Below, piece after piece: positions 51,229-59,137 of a stretch of DNA of 64,000 nt; position 1 is the stretch's first letter; the number at the start of each line of letters is the position of its first letter. Source of the stretch: SIG565 sp045590755 (GTDB taxonomy: Bacteria > Bacillota > Clostridia > Oscillospirales > Acutalibacteraceae); the NCBI GenBank assembly GCA_045590755.1, contig JAZNRP010000024.1, forward strand, positions 124,001 through 188,000, written 5' to 3'. Both the position numbers and the translations under genes were made by a program. The notes below the pieces were generated by a model, which saw nothing but the letters and a program-made list of their open reading frames with translations, did no database searches and was not told where the DNA came from.

Positions 51229-51558
51229 ATGTATCTAAAATCAGAATGTACCGGAGCCAACGATGATAACTTCGTTCAGGAAGGCGAAACGATGAAAGAA
51301 CTGACCGTTACGATTACCTTAGAAGAGTATCGCAACCTTATAATCGAGAGAACTCGAAACGAGGAGTATATCAATGACCTCGAAGAAAGGTTTAAGAAGT
51401 TGGAGTCTCAGGCAAAACTGATGACCGATATGGTTCTGTATGACCATCCTGAATTCTATGGCGATATGGTTCAGGCGGTTAAGAAGTTCCTTGCAAAGAT
51501 GACGGAGCCTGTATCGGACGAGGAGAGTGATACCGATGAAAGAGCTGAAACTGTGTAA
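51229..51558 (+). CDS. Uncharacterised helical protein
   Basis: 109 residues (ATG 51229, or 51292 with RBS AAGGCGAA). A coiled coil (YINDLEERFKKLESQAKLM) and acidic tail. No known family. Confidence 0.7.
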   Translation: MYLKSECTGANDDNFVQEGETMKELTVTITLEEYRNLIIERTRNEEYINDLEERFKKLESQAKLMTDMVLYDHPEFYGDMVQAVKKFLAKMTEPVSDEESDTDERAETV

Positions 51559-51724
51559 GAACTGCACCATTCGGGAAAATTCCGAGTGTTGTATGTGCAG
51601 ACACGATAACATTATGGGCTGTAAGAAAGGTCATCGAAAAGGCGGGTTGCATCGAAAGTGCTTCGAGTGCAAAGATTATGACTTCTGCAAATCGAACCGT
51701 CATCTCCTGAAAGGTCAGAAGTGA
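51536..51724 (+). CDS. Small cysteine-rich protein
   Basis: 62 residues from ATG 51536 after GAGGAGAG. Many cysteines (CKNCTIRENSECCMCRHD, CFECKDYDFC) and a basic tail. Possible zinc binder. It overlaps the previous gene by 23 bp. Confidence 0.65.
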   Translation: MKELKLCKNCTIRENSECCMCRHDNIMGCKKGHRKGGLHRKCFECKDYDFCKSNRHLLKGQK

Positions 51725-51727
51725 CCT

Positions 51728-52360
51728 ATGCCGAAAAAGAATATACGATACGAATGGGATGAGACCGGAACCCTTGATATTAGGGTCGATGGCAACCAAA
51801 ATGCAACGCTTAGATACCGCCCCTCATCTCAATTCGTACAAGAAACCCTCGCCAAATTCTCAAAAACAGCCGGAAACGGCTCCAAAACCGAAAGTCATAA
51901 ACTAACCCCACCGGAAACGAAGTCCTCGCAAAACGGCTCTAAATGCCTCATAAACGGTTTCTCGGATAGGCTGTCATACAGCGTGAATGTCCCAAGAACC
52001 TCGTTTGCCGACCTATCAAAAGAGGCCCGATATAATATGCGAAAAGGAAATTGGGTGTCTCTCGTTAAGAATTACGAGCAGATGGCTGAGATATTGCATA
52101 TCGAGGGTAAGCATTATGACGAGTTGAAATGTCTGCTTCTCGCTTTTCATATACGGCTGAGCGGAGCGGGAGAATGTTCGGTTGCAGATGACAGCCTTGT
52201 AGGTAAATCGAAAGAAGCGTCAAGGTTGGCGAAGATGAGCTTGGGCTGTGTAATCGACCTATATAAAAGCGAAATAGACAGCCATATCACGCCGACACAT
52301 TTGTATAGTGTTGACGAAGCGTGTCGTATCTACTGTACCATTTGGCAAACTATGTGGTAA
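51728..52360 (+). CDS. Uncharacterised protein with low-complexity linker
   Basis: 210 residues. Residues 30-75 form a Ser/Thr/Lys-rich linker (KFSKTAGNGSKTESHKLTPP). The last 120 residues are helical (LSKEARYNMRKGNWVSLVKN), reminiscent of phage proteins but unnamed. Followed by a gap. Confidence 0.7.
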   Translation: MPKKNIRYEWDETGTLDIRVDGNQNATLRYRPSSQFVQETLAKFSKTAGNGSKTESHKLTPPETKSSQNGSKCLINGFSDRLSYSVNVPRTSFADLSKEARYNMRKGNWVSLVKNYEQMAEILHIEGKHYDELKCLLLAFHIRLSGAGECSVADDSLVGKSKEASRLAKMSLGCVIDLYKSEIDSHITPTHLYSVDEACRIYCTIWQTMW

Positions 52361-52528
52361 AATGTAGGGGTGGCGGATGCAAAAAGAGACTTGTTCTCGA
52401 TGCTCGCACAGGAGCCGCAAATGCTCCCCACCCAAAGACGATACTGATAAGATATTGAGATTTTGAAGCATTTATATCTCTTGTGGTCGAGTGTCAAATA
52501 TCGAATAAGACCAAAGGAGTAAAGGAAA
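52361..52528 (+). other. Gap with long hairpin, between the last two module-P6 genes
   Basis: 168 bp. A stem pairs GGGGTGG (about 52368) with CCACCCC-like bases near 52427-52435, enclosing about 50 nt. An AAAGGAG site near 52515 belongs to the next gene. No ORF above 40 codons is convincing. Confidence 0.45.
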
Positions 52529-52786
52529 ATGAACAAAAATCTCGAAAAGGCAATCTACGACATTCAAAAGGCGGACGCATTGATGTTTGCAATCGAAACG
52601 GCATACCTGAACATAGAGGTGGCACCCGGAGAGCTCGAAAGAGCAAACCGTGCGGAAAACGCTTTCTATGCTTTATGGGATGTCATCAAAACTGCTGCGG
52701 ATGACCTTGACCGCCTTGCAGACGACCAAACGGTAGTCGATGCGATTTATGCGGTCAACGATGTGAAACGCAACATTGCTCTTTGA
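52529..52786 (+). CDS. Small helical protein, last multi-gene module member
   Basis: 85 residues after AAAGGAGTAAAGG. Helical (AIYDIQKADALMFAIETAYL and ALWDVIKTAADDLDRLADDQ). No known family. Confidence 0.75.
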   Translation: MNKNLEKAIYDIQKADALMFAIETAYLNIEVAPGELERANRAENAFYALWDVIKTAADDLDRLADDQTVVDAIYAVNDVKRNIAL

Positions 52787-52806
52787 CAACTGAATAATGC
52801 AAAAGG

Positions 52807-52830
52807 CGGTGGTGTATGCCACCGTTTTTT
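52807..52830 (+). terminator. Terminator closing module P6
   Basis: CGGTGG (52807-52812), loop TGTATG, CCACCG (52819-52824), then TTTTTT. It ends the accessory transcript. Confidence 0.9.
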
Positions 52831-52852
52831 GTTAGCAAACTTTTGGAATGTA

Positions 52853-52881
52853 TTGCAACAATTCGTTTTTTGTGGTATAAT
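52853..52881 (+). promoter_or_regulatory. Promoter of the boundary mini-ORF
   Basis: TTGCAA (52853-52858), 17-bp spacer, TATAAT (52876-52881). This is a host-like sigma-A promoter with TATAAT, unlike P1-P6. Confidence 0.75.
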
Positions 52882-52913
52882 GTCTTGCATTACACCGAAA
52901 GGGGAAAATCGCT

Positions 52914-52970
52914 ATGAAAATCGAAATCACATATCCCGTAAACATCGGTGATGCGATGTTTATTGGATAA
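52914..52970 (+). CDS. 18-residue peptide at the prophage edge
   Basis: ATG 52914 after GAAAGGGG, encoding MKIEITYPVNIGDAMFIG. A second, start-less copy of the same peptide sequence lies at 52992-53035 with mainly third-base changes. The function is unknown. The tandem copies with silent changes suggest that it is, or once was, translated. Confidence 0.5.
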   Translation: MKIEITYPVNIGDAMFIG

Positions 52971-53035
52971 GTGATTACCAATCGGTAATTTTCACATATC
53001 CCGTAAACTTCGGCGACGCTATGCTCATCCTATAA
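52927..53035 (+). repeat. Tandem imperfect repeat with central palindrome at the prophage-host junction
   Basis: Two 44-nt copies (52927-52970 and 52992-53035) share the first 17 nt exactly; later differences are at synonymous-like positions. Between them is ATTACC-AATC-GGTAAT (52974-52989), the most symmetrical operator-like site in the window. The phage-like GC content ends near here. Confidence 0.65.
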
Positions 53036-53128
53036 AGGCTGAGCAGGTAAGAAGTAATAGGTAACAGTGAAGAAGTATGGTGTCGGCTTCGCCGACGGAT
53101 TATAAATGTTTTGTAAAGAGAGAGCGGT

Positions 53129-54259
53129 ATGTTTAAATTATTAAAGCAAGAAGGAAATGCCAGACGCGGTGAATTTAAAACCAATCGCGGAACGGTGCAG
53201 ACACCGGCATTTATGAATGTTGCAACACAAAGTGCAATAAAAGGCGGTGTTTCGGCGGCAGACCTTAAAGAAATTAACTGTCAGGTAATGCTGTGCAACA
53301 CATATCATTTGCATGTAAGACCTACAGATACACTAATAAAAAACTGTGGTGGACTGCATAAATTTACTACTTGGGACGGACCAATACTAACCGATAGCGG
53401 TGGTTTTCAGGTCTTTTCCTTGGCGGCGCTTAGAAAAATCCGTGAAGAAGGGGTTACTTTTAATTCTCATGTTGACGGCAGACGGATTTTTATGGGACCG
53501 GAAGAAAGTATGCAAATACAGTCAAATTTAGGCTCAACCATAGCAATGGCTTTTGATGAGTGTGTTGAAAACCCCGCAGAATATAAATATTCCAAAGAAT
53601 CGTGTGAGCGCACAACCCGTTGGCTTAAACGCTGTATGGCAGAAATGAAAAGGCTTAATTCCTTGCCAACGACAATCAACCCCGAGCAGATGCTTTTCGG
53701 TATAAATCAGGGCTGCACATATAACGATTTAAGAATTGACCATATGAAAGAAATTGCCGAGCTTGACCTTGACGGCTATGCCGTTGGCGGCTTAGCGGTA
53801 GGTGAGCCGGAAGAAGTAATGTATGATGTTCTTGATAATGTTCTGCCACATGCGCCAAAGGACAAAATCCGTTATTTAATGGGGGTTGGAACACCCGTTA
53901 ATATATTAAACGGTGTTGAGCGTGGTATAGATTTATTCGACTGTGTAATGCCAAGCCGAAATGCCCGTCACGGACACGCGTTTACATCAAAAGGAATTGT
54001 TAATATAAACAATAAAAAGTACGAAAACGATATGTCACCGCTTGATGAAAATTGTAATTGTCCTGCTTGCCGCAGATATTCTAAGGCGTATATAAGACAC
54101 TTAATGAAGGCGGGAGAAATGCTTTCAGGCAGACTTTTGGTGCTTCATAATTTGCATTTTTATAACAATCTTATGACTGATATCAGAAATGCCCTTGATA
54201 ACGGCACTTTTGCCGAATTTAAGCGCGAAAAAGAGCAGATTTTAGGTCGCAGAATTTAA
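53129..54259 (+). CDS. tgt: Queuine tRNA-ribosyltransferase (tRNA-guanine transglycosylase)
   Basis: 376 residues, normal length. It exchanges guanine-34 for a queuine precursor in GUN-anticodon tRNAs. Motifs seen: LTDSGGFQVFSL with the catalytic Asp region, LFGINQGCTYNDLR, GVGTPVNILNGVERGIDLFDC and the zinc site NCNCPACRRYSKAYIRH plus a later His. It is the first clearly chromosomal gene after the prophage, in the usual Clostridia order with yajC. Confidence 0.96.
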   Translation: MFKLLKQEGNARRGEFKTNRGTVQTPAFMNVATQSAIKGGVSAADLKEINCQVMLCNTYHLHVRPTDTLIKNCGGLHKFTTWDGPILTDSGGFQVFSLAALRKIREEGVTFNSHVDGRRIFMGPEESMQIQSNLGSTIAMAFDECVENPAEYKYSKESCERTTRWLKRCMAEMKRLNSLPTTINPEQMLFGINQGCTYNDLRIDHMKEIAELDLDGYAVGGLAVGEPEEVMYDVLDNVLPHAPKDKIRYLMGVGTPVNILNGVERGIDLFDCVMPSRNARHGHAFTSKGIVNINNKKYENDMSPLDENCNCPACRRYSKAYIRHLMKAGEMLSGRLLVLHNLHFYNNLMTDIRNALDNGTFAEFKREKEQILGRRI

Positions 54260-54322
54260 TACTTGCAAATCTGTGCTTCTTTAGGTATAATATATAGGAA
54301 AATTATTTATGGAGGTTTTAGT

Positions 54323-54610
54323 ATGCAAGGATGGCTTTTACCGGTTGTTTATATTGTATTTATCGGTTTGCTTATGTACTTTATGATTATTCGTCCGCAG
54401 AATAAAAAGAAAAAGGCAGAAGAAGCATTAAAGAACAGTCTTCAGATTGGCGATGAGATTGTAACAATCGGCGGTTTCCACGGAAAAATCGTTTCTATGA
54501 AGGAAGATTGTGTAGTAATCGAATCTGTGCTTGACCACACAAAGCAAAAATTAGAGCGTTGGGCAATTCAGTCTAATCTCACAGTTCACGATGATACACC
54601 CAGCAAATAA
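54323..54610 (+). CDS. yajC: Preprotein translocase subunit YajC
   Basis: 95 residues, ATG 54323 after GGAGGTTTT. One membrane helix (VVYIVFIGLLMYFMII), then RPQNKKKKAEEALKNSLQIGDEIVTIGGFHGKI, the signature YajC segment. Works with SecDF in protein export. Follows tgt as in many Firmicutes. Confidence 0.93.
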   Translation: MQGWLLPVVYIVFIGLLMYFMIIRPQNKKKKAEEALKNSLQIGDEIVTIGGFHGKIVSMKEDCVVIESVLDHTKQKLERWAIQSNLTVHDDTPSK

Positions 54611-54618
54611 GTAATAAA

Positions 54619-54657
54619 AATAACCCCTTCGGAATAATATATTTCGGAGGGGTTTTT
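54619..54657 (+). terminator. Terminator after yajC
   Basis: AACCCCTTCGG pairs with a GGAGGGGTT arm (imperfect inner part), followed by TTTTT. It reaches the start of the next gene. Confidence 0.75.
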
Positions 54658-54659
54658 CT

Positions 54660-55064
54660 ATGCTAAAAAAACAGACACAGGACAAAGGCAGTAATTTTTA
54701 CATAAATATACTTATAGGCGCCGCTATAGCGGTAGGGGTAATTTTACTTACAATGCTGATAGCGGCAGCGTTAATGGTGTTTTTTAATATAAGCGTTATG
54801 TATGCGTCCCCCATAGCGTCGGTTTGCGCGGGATTCGGCACCTTTATAGGCGCATATTTTGCAGCAAGAAAAAACGGGGCGAAGGGACTTATAAACGGAC
54901 TCATAGTTGCGGCAATAATTTTTGTTATAGTAACAATAGTTTCGGCATTTCTGAACGACGAAGTGACGGCAATGTCCTTTATACATTTAGCGGTTATTGT
55001 ACTTTCGGGTTGTATCGGCGGTATAATGGGTGTGAACAAGCGTGAAAAAAGAAAAATAGTTTAA
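54660..55064 (+). CDS. Small membrane protein, TIGR04086-like
   Basis: 134 residues with four hydrophobic helices and a short charged C-terminus. Its place directly after yajC fits the TIGR04086 family of Clostridia. Function unknown. No good ribosome site is seen because the terminator sits at its start. Confidence 0.7.
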   Translation: MLKKQTQDKGSNFYINILIGAAIAVGVILLTMLIAAALMVFFNISVMYASPIASVCAGFGTFIGAYFAARKNGAKGLINGLIVAAIIFVIVTIVSAFLNDEVTAMSFIHLAVIVLSGCIGGIMGVNKREKRKIV

Positions 55065-55072
55065 CTTAATAA

Positions 55073-55104
55073 GCCCGTCGGTATAGTGCCGACGGGCGCC
55101 TTTT
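55073..55104 (+). terminator. Terminator after the membrane protein
   Basis: GCCCGTCGG (55073-55081) pairs with CCGACGGGC (55089-55097), then GCCTTTT. Strong stem. Confidence 0.8.
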
Positions 55105-55165
55105 CGTGTTGACAATATTTATACCGAAATGTATAATTAAAATAGAAAATTTTAGGAAGATAACA

Positions 55166-56200
55166 ATGAAGGATTTATGGCAACATTTAAGTGAAACTAA
55201 CAAAAAAATATTACTTTACGGTACGGGTAACGGCGCCGATAAAATACTTGACCAGCTCATAAGTCGCGGTATTACTGTCAGCGGCGTTTTTGCAAGTGAT
55301 GGCTTTGTTCGTAACCGCACATTCCGTGGTTTTAAGGTTATAAGCTTTTCTGATGCGAGAGAGAGTTTTGGCGATTTTATAGCACTTGTTTGTTTCGGTA
55401 CACAATTGCCCAGTGTTATGGACAATATTAAAAAAATAGCCGCTACGGTTGAAACCTATGCCCCAGATGTACCCGTAATTGATAATGACAGTATTTTTGA
55501 TATAAGCTTTGTAAGAAAACATAAGAAAGAGCTTGAAAAGGTTTATAATTTATTAGCGGACGAGCTGTCGCGCAAGGTTTTTGAAAATACCGTTATGTAT
55601 AAGCTGACGGGTAAGCTTGAATATCTATTCAGTATTGAATCAAGCAAGGCCGACACCTATAAGCTATTAAACATAACCGAAATGGAAGTATATGCAGATT
55701 TAGGTGCATATACGGGAGATACTATAAAGGAATTTATTGAAAATACCAGTGGCTATAAGAGAATTATAGCGGCAGAGCCTGATATTAAAAATTTTAGAAA
55801 ATTAAAGCAGAATACCGAGCAGCTAAAAAATATAAGCTACCATAATGTATGTATAAGCGATAAATGCGGTAAAATGCAGTTTTCTATGAATTCGGGCAGA
55901 AATTCCGCGGTAGGCAAAGGCAATAATTTTATAGAAGCGGTTAGTATTGATGATTTGCTAAAGAACACAAATGTCACCTATATAAAAATGGACATTGAAG
56001 GTCAGGAATTAAATGCTATTTTGGGCGGCAAAAATATACTTAAAACAAACAAGCCAAAGCTTAATATTGCAGCGTATCATAAAAATGAAGATTTGTTTAC
56101 TATACCGCTACTGCTAAATGAAATCAACCCCGATTACAAAATTTATATGCGACATCATCCTTATATACCGTCCTGGGACACAAACTTTTATGTGCTTTAG
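55166..56200 (+). CDS. FkbM-family methyltransferase-like protein
   Basis: 344 residues from ATG 55166 after AGGAAGA. Residues 1-120 are a Rossmann-like sugar/nucleotide domain (LLYGTGNGADKILDQLISRG). The C-terminal 170 residues match the FkbM methyltransferase family (DLGAYTGDTIKEFIENTSG, IAAEPDIKNFRKL, IKMDIEGQELNAILGG). Likely acts on a cell-surface glycan or secondary metabolite. Lies apart from both flanking operons. Confidence 0.8.
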   Translation: MKDLWQHLSETNKKILLYGTGNGADKILDQLISRGITVSGVFASDGFVRNRTFRGFKVISFSDARESFGDFIALVCFGTQLPSVMDNIKKIAATVETYAPDVPVIDNDSIFDISFVRKHKKELEKVYNLLADELSRKVFENTVMYKLTGKLEYLFSIESSKADTYKLLNITEMEVYADLGAYTGDTIKEFIENTSGYKRIIAAEPDIKNFRKLKQNTEQLKNISYHNVCISDKCGKMQFSMNSGRNSAVGKGNNFIEAVSIDDLLKNTNVTYIKMDIEGQELNAILGGKNILKTNKPKLNIAAYHKNEDLFTIPLLLNEINPDYKIYMRHHPYIPSWDTNFYVL

Positions 56201-56213
56201 AAAGGAACAAAAA

Positions 56214-56897
56214 ATGGAAATTAGTGAAATATTAAAAAGGGTAGACCACACATTATTATCTCAAAGTGCTACTTTGGATGAGATAAAGGCGCTGTGTGAC
56301 GATGCCGTAAAATACGGTACCGCAACGGTTTGTATTCCGTCGTGTTATGTATCTGACATTAAGAAAATCTATAAGGAAACCCTTAAAATTTGCACCGTAA
56401 TTGGTTTTCCAAATGGGTATAATACAACAAAGGCAAAATGCTTTGAAGCGGCAGATGCGGTAAATTCGGGTGCCGATGAAATAGATATGGTTATAAATGT
56501 CGGTATGCTAAAAAGCAAAGAGTATAATAGGGTTTTAGAAGAAATAAACGCCGTAAAAAAGGCTTGTAACGGCAAAGTATTAAAGGTAATTATTGAAACC
56601 TGTTTATTAACCGATGAAGAAAAGATAAAAATGTGCGAAATAATAAATGAAAGTGATGCCGATTTTATTAAAACATCCACAGGCTTTTCTACGGGCGGCG
56701 CCACTTTTGATGATATTGCTTTGATGAAAAAATATATAAGCGGCAAAAAAATCAAGGCGGCAGGCGGTATTTCTTCAGTAGATGATGCCAAGCGTTTTAT
56801 TGAACTTGGTGCTGACAGACTTGGCACCAGCCGAATAGTAAAAATTGTTAAGGAGCAGGAAAATGGAAAACAAAATATACCCGACACCGCATATTAA
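56214..56897 (+). CDS. deoC: Deoxyribose-phosphate aldolase
   Basis: 227 residues, ATG 56214 after AAAGGAAC. Cleaves deoxyribose-5-phosphate. Seen: VDHTLL near the start, IDMVINVG, KVIIETCLLTDEEK and the Schiff-base region FIKTSTGFSTGGAT. First gene of the deo operon; ends 35 bp inside deoD. Confidence 0.95.
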   Translation: MEISEILKRVDHTLLSQSATLDEIKALCDDAVKYGTATVCIPSCYVSDIKKIYKETLKICTVIGFPNGYNTTKAKCFEAADAVNSGADEIDMVINVGMLKSKEYNRVLEEINAVKKACNGKVLKVIIETCLLTDEEKIKMCEIINESDADFIKTSTGFSTGGATFDDIALMKKYISGKKIKAAGGISSVDDAKRFIELGADRLGTSRIVKIVKEQENGKQNIPDTAY

Positions 56898-57597
56898 TGC
56901 AACCCCCGAAGACTTCGCAAAGACGGTATTGATGCCGGGCGACCCGTTACGCGCAAAATTTATTGCCGAAAATTTTCTGACTGATGCGCGTCTTGTAAAT
57001 AATGTGCGTGGCATTTGCGGTTATACAGGCTATTTTGACTCGGTTAAGGTATCTGTTATGGCAAGCGGTATGGGAATGCCGTCTATGGCAATATACAGTT
57101 ATGAGCTTTTTAACTTTTTCGGTGTAGAAAATATAATCCGTATAGGCTCGGCAGGCTCTATGCAAAAAGACATAAATGTGCGTGATATTGTTATTGGGCA
57201 GGCGGCTTGTACAAATTCCAATTATGCCGCACAGTACGGACTACCGGGTACATTTGCACCCATTGCCGATTATTCACTTTTAGAAATGGCGGTTAATACT
57301 GCAAAGGAAATGAATTTACCTGTTCATATCGGTAATTTGCTTTCAAGCGATACCTTCTATAGCGATGAAGTGGGCAGTGTAGAAAAATGGGGTAAAATGG
57401 GTGTAATGGCAGTTGAAATGGAAGCCGCTGCCCTTTATATGAATGCCGCACGAAGTGGAAAAAGAGCTCTTGCAATTTGCACTGTATCAGACAGTTTAAT
57501 AACGGGAGATGCCACTTCTTCAGATGAGCGACAGAACTCATTTACCGATATGATGAAATTGGCACTTACTGTAGTGAAACAGGCAGAAAATATATGA
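56863..57597 (+). CDS. deoD: Purine-nucleoside phosphorylase
   Basis: 244 residues from ATG 56863. Splits purine nucleosides with phosphate. Family motifs: VLMPGDPLRAKFIAENFL, GMGMPSMAIYSYELF, GSAGSMQKDINV, and AVEMEAAALYMNA with SDSL. It overlaps deoC and ends at the start of deoB. Confidence 0.96.
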   Translation: MENKIYPTPHINATPEDFAKTVLMPGDPLRAKFIAENFLTDARLVNNVRGICGYTGYFDSVKVSVMASGMGMPSMAIYSYELFNFFGVENIIRIGSAGSMQKDINVRDIVIGQAACTNSNYAAQYGLPGTFAPIADYSLLEMAVNTAKEMNLPVHIGNLLSSDTFYSDEVGSVEKWGKMGVMAVEMEAAALYMNAARSGKRALAICTVSDSLITGDATSSDERQNSFTDMMKLALTVVKQAENI

Positions 57598-58754
57598 AAA
57601 GAGTTTTTTTAATTGTAATTGATGGCGTCGGTGTCGGCGCTTTACCCGATGCTGATAGGTATAACGATTCTACGGCTCACACTATGCTTAGTATTTGTGG
57701 GTCGAAGTATTTTAGTGTACCCAACCTTAAAAAAATGGGACTCGGTAATATAGATGGTCTTAATTTTTTAGGTGTGACAGAGAAGCCAATTGCCGCCTTC
57801 GGCAAAATGGCAGAAGCATCTGTAGGTAAGGACACAACTACGGGGCATTGGGAAATTGCAGGACTTAATATAAAAAAGCCTTTCCCGACATACCCTAACG
57901 GCTTTCCAAAGGAAATAATAGAAAAATTTAGTGAAAAATGCGGTGTCGGTGTGCTTTGCAACAAGCCGTATTCGGGAACCGAGGTTATTAAAGACTTTGG
58001 CGCAGAGCACATAAAAACGGGCAAGCTAATTGTCTATACTTCGGCCGACAGCGTTTTTCAGATTGCGGCGCACGAAGATATAGTGCCGATAGAAAAGTTA
58101 TATAAATATTGCGAAATAGCCCGTGAAATACTGATAGGTGAACACGGTGTAGGTAGAGTAATTGCCCGTCCGTTTAGCGGTGAATACCCGTTTGTAAGAA
58201 CACCCAGACGACACGATTATTCATTAAAGCCTATAGGTAAAACAGTGTTAGATGCTTTATTGGAAAATAACCTTTCGGTTATATCGGTAGGTAAAATTAA
58301 TGATATTTTCTGTGGGGTAGGCATTACAAAATCAATACCCACAGTATCTAATGCCGACGGTATGGGGAAATTACGGGAAATAGTTAGTACTGATTTTCGT
58401 GGTCTTTGCTTTGCAAATCTTGTTGATTTTGATATGCTTTACGGTCACCGCAACGATGTTGACGGCTACGCTAAAGCAATAAGTGAATTTGATTTATTCT
58501 TAGGTGAGTTTATACCCAAACTCAAAAATGATGATTTGCTTATAATAACCGCCGACCACGGATGTGACCCTGCCGACCAAAGCACTGACCATACAAGAGA
58601 ATACACACCGCTTTTAGTGTATGGCGGTAAGGGAAACATAAATCTTGGTATTAGACGCAGTTTTGCCGATATTGCGGCAACTATTGCCGATATTTTCGGT
58701 GTTGAGTACCAAACCCACGGCAAAAGCTTTAAAAAGGAAATAGAAATTATATGA
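57594..58754 (+). CDS. deoB: Phosphopentomutase
   Basis: 386 residues, alkaline-phosphatase-type metalloenzyme. Seen: IDGVGVGALPDA, GKDTTTGHWEIAG and TADHGCDPADQSTDHTREYTP. Converts deoxyribose-1-phosphate to the 5-phosphate used by DeoC. Overlaps deoD by 4 bp. Confidence 0.96.
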   Translation: MKRVFLIVIDGVGVGALPDADRYNDSTAHTMLSICGSKYFSVPNLKKMGLGNIDGLNFLGVTEKPIAAFGKMAEASVGKDTTTGHWEIAGLNIKKPFPTYPNGFPKEIIEKFSEKCGVGVLCNKPYSGTEVIKDFGAEHIKTGKLIVYTSADSVFQIAAHEDIVPIEKLYKYCEIAREILIGEHGVGRVIARPFSGEYPFVRTPRRHDYSLKPIGKTVLDALLENNLSVISVGKINDIFCGVGITKSIPTVSNADGMGKLREIVSTDFRGLCFANLVDFDMLYGHRNDVDGYAKAISEFDLFLGEFIPKLKNDDLLIITADHGCDPADQSTDHTREYTPLLVYGGKGNINLGIRRSFADIAATIADIFGVEYQTHGKSFKKEIEII

Positions 58755-59137
58755 AAGAATTAATTGCAAAAGCCATTAAGGCTAAAGAGCTTTCCTATTC
58801 ACCGTATTCAAAATTTTCCGTCGGTGCGGCGTTACTGACTGCCGACGGTAAAATTTATACGGGCTGTAATATCGAAAACGCATCCTTTTCACCCACCGTT
58901 TGCGCCGAGCGTACTGCATTTATAAAAGCGGTAAGTCAAGGTGAAAGGGAATTTTCTGCAATAGCAATAGTAGGGGACACAGACTATATTACCCCTTGCG
59001 GCGTTTGCAGACAGTTTATAAGTGAATTTTGCAATAAGGATTTTAAAATAATCTGCGCAAAGGATGCCGAAAATTACAAGACCTTTACATTGGATGAACT
59101 TTTACCCGAAGCATTCAAATTAGGAGAAAATTTATGA
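58751..59137 (+). CDS. cdd: Cytidine deaminase
   Basis: 128 residues. Zinc site NIENASFSPTVCAERTAF and PCGVCRQF with the Glu proton shuttle in the CAER motif. Deaminates cytidine/deoxycytidine, feeding Pdp. Overlaps deoB and the next gene by 4 bp. Confidence 0.96.
   Translation: MKELIAKAIKAKELSYSPYSKFSVGAALLTADGKIYTGCNIENASFSPTVCAERTAFIKAVSQGEREFSAIAIVGDTDYITPCGVCRQFISEFCNKDFKIICAKDAENYKTFTLDELLPEAFKLGENL

Noticed and set aside
52927..53035. The 17-nt identical part of the tandem repeat as an attachment core
   Set aside because: Both copies are on the same side of the prophage, whereas att cores should flank it. The pattern of synonymous changes fits coding copies better.
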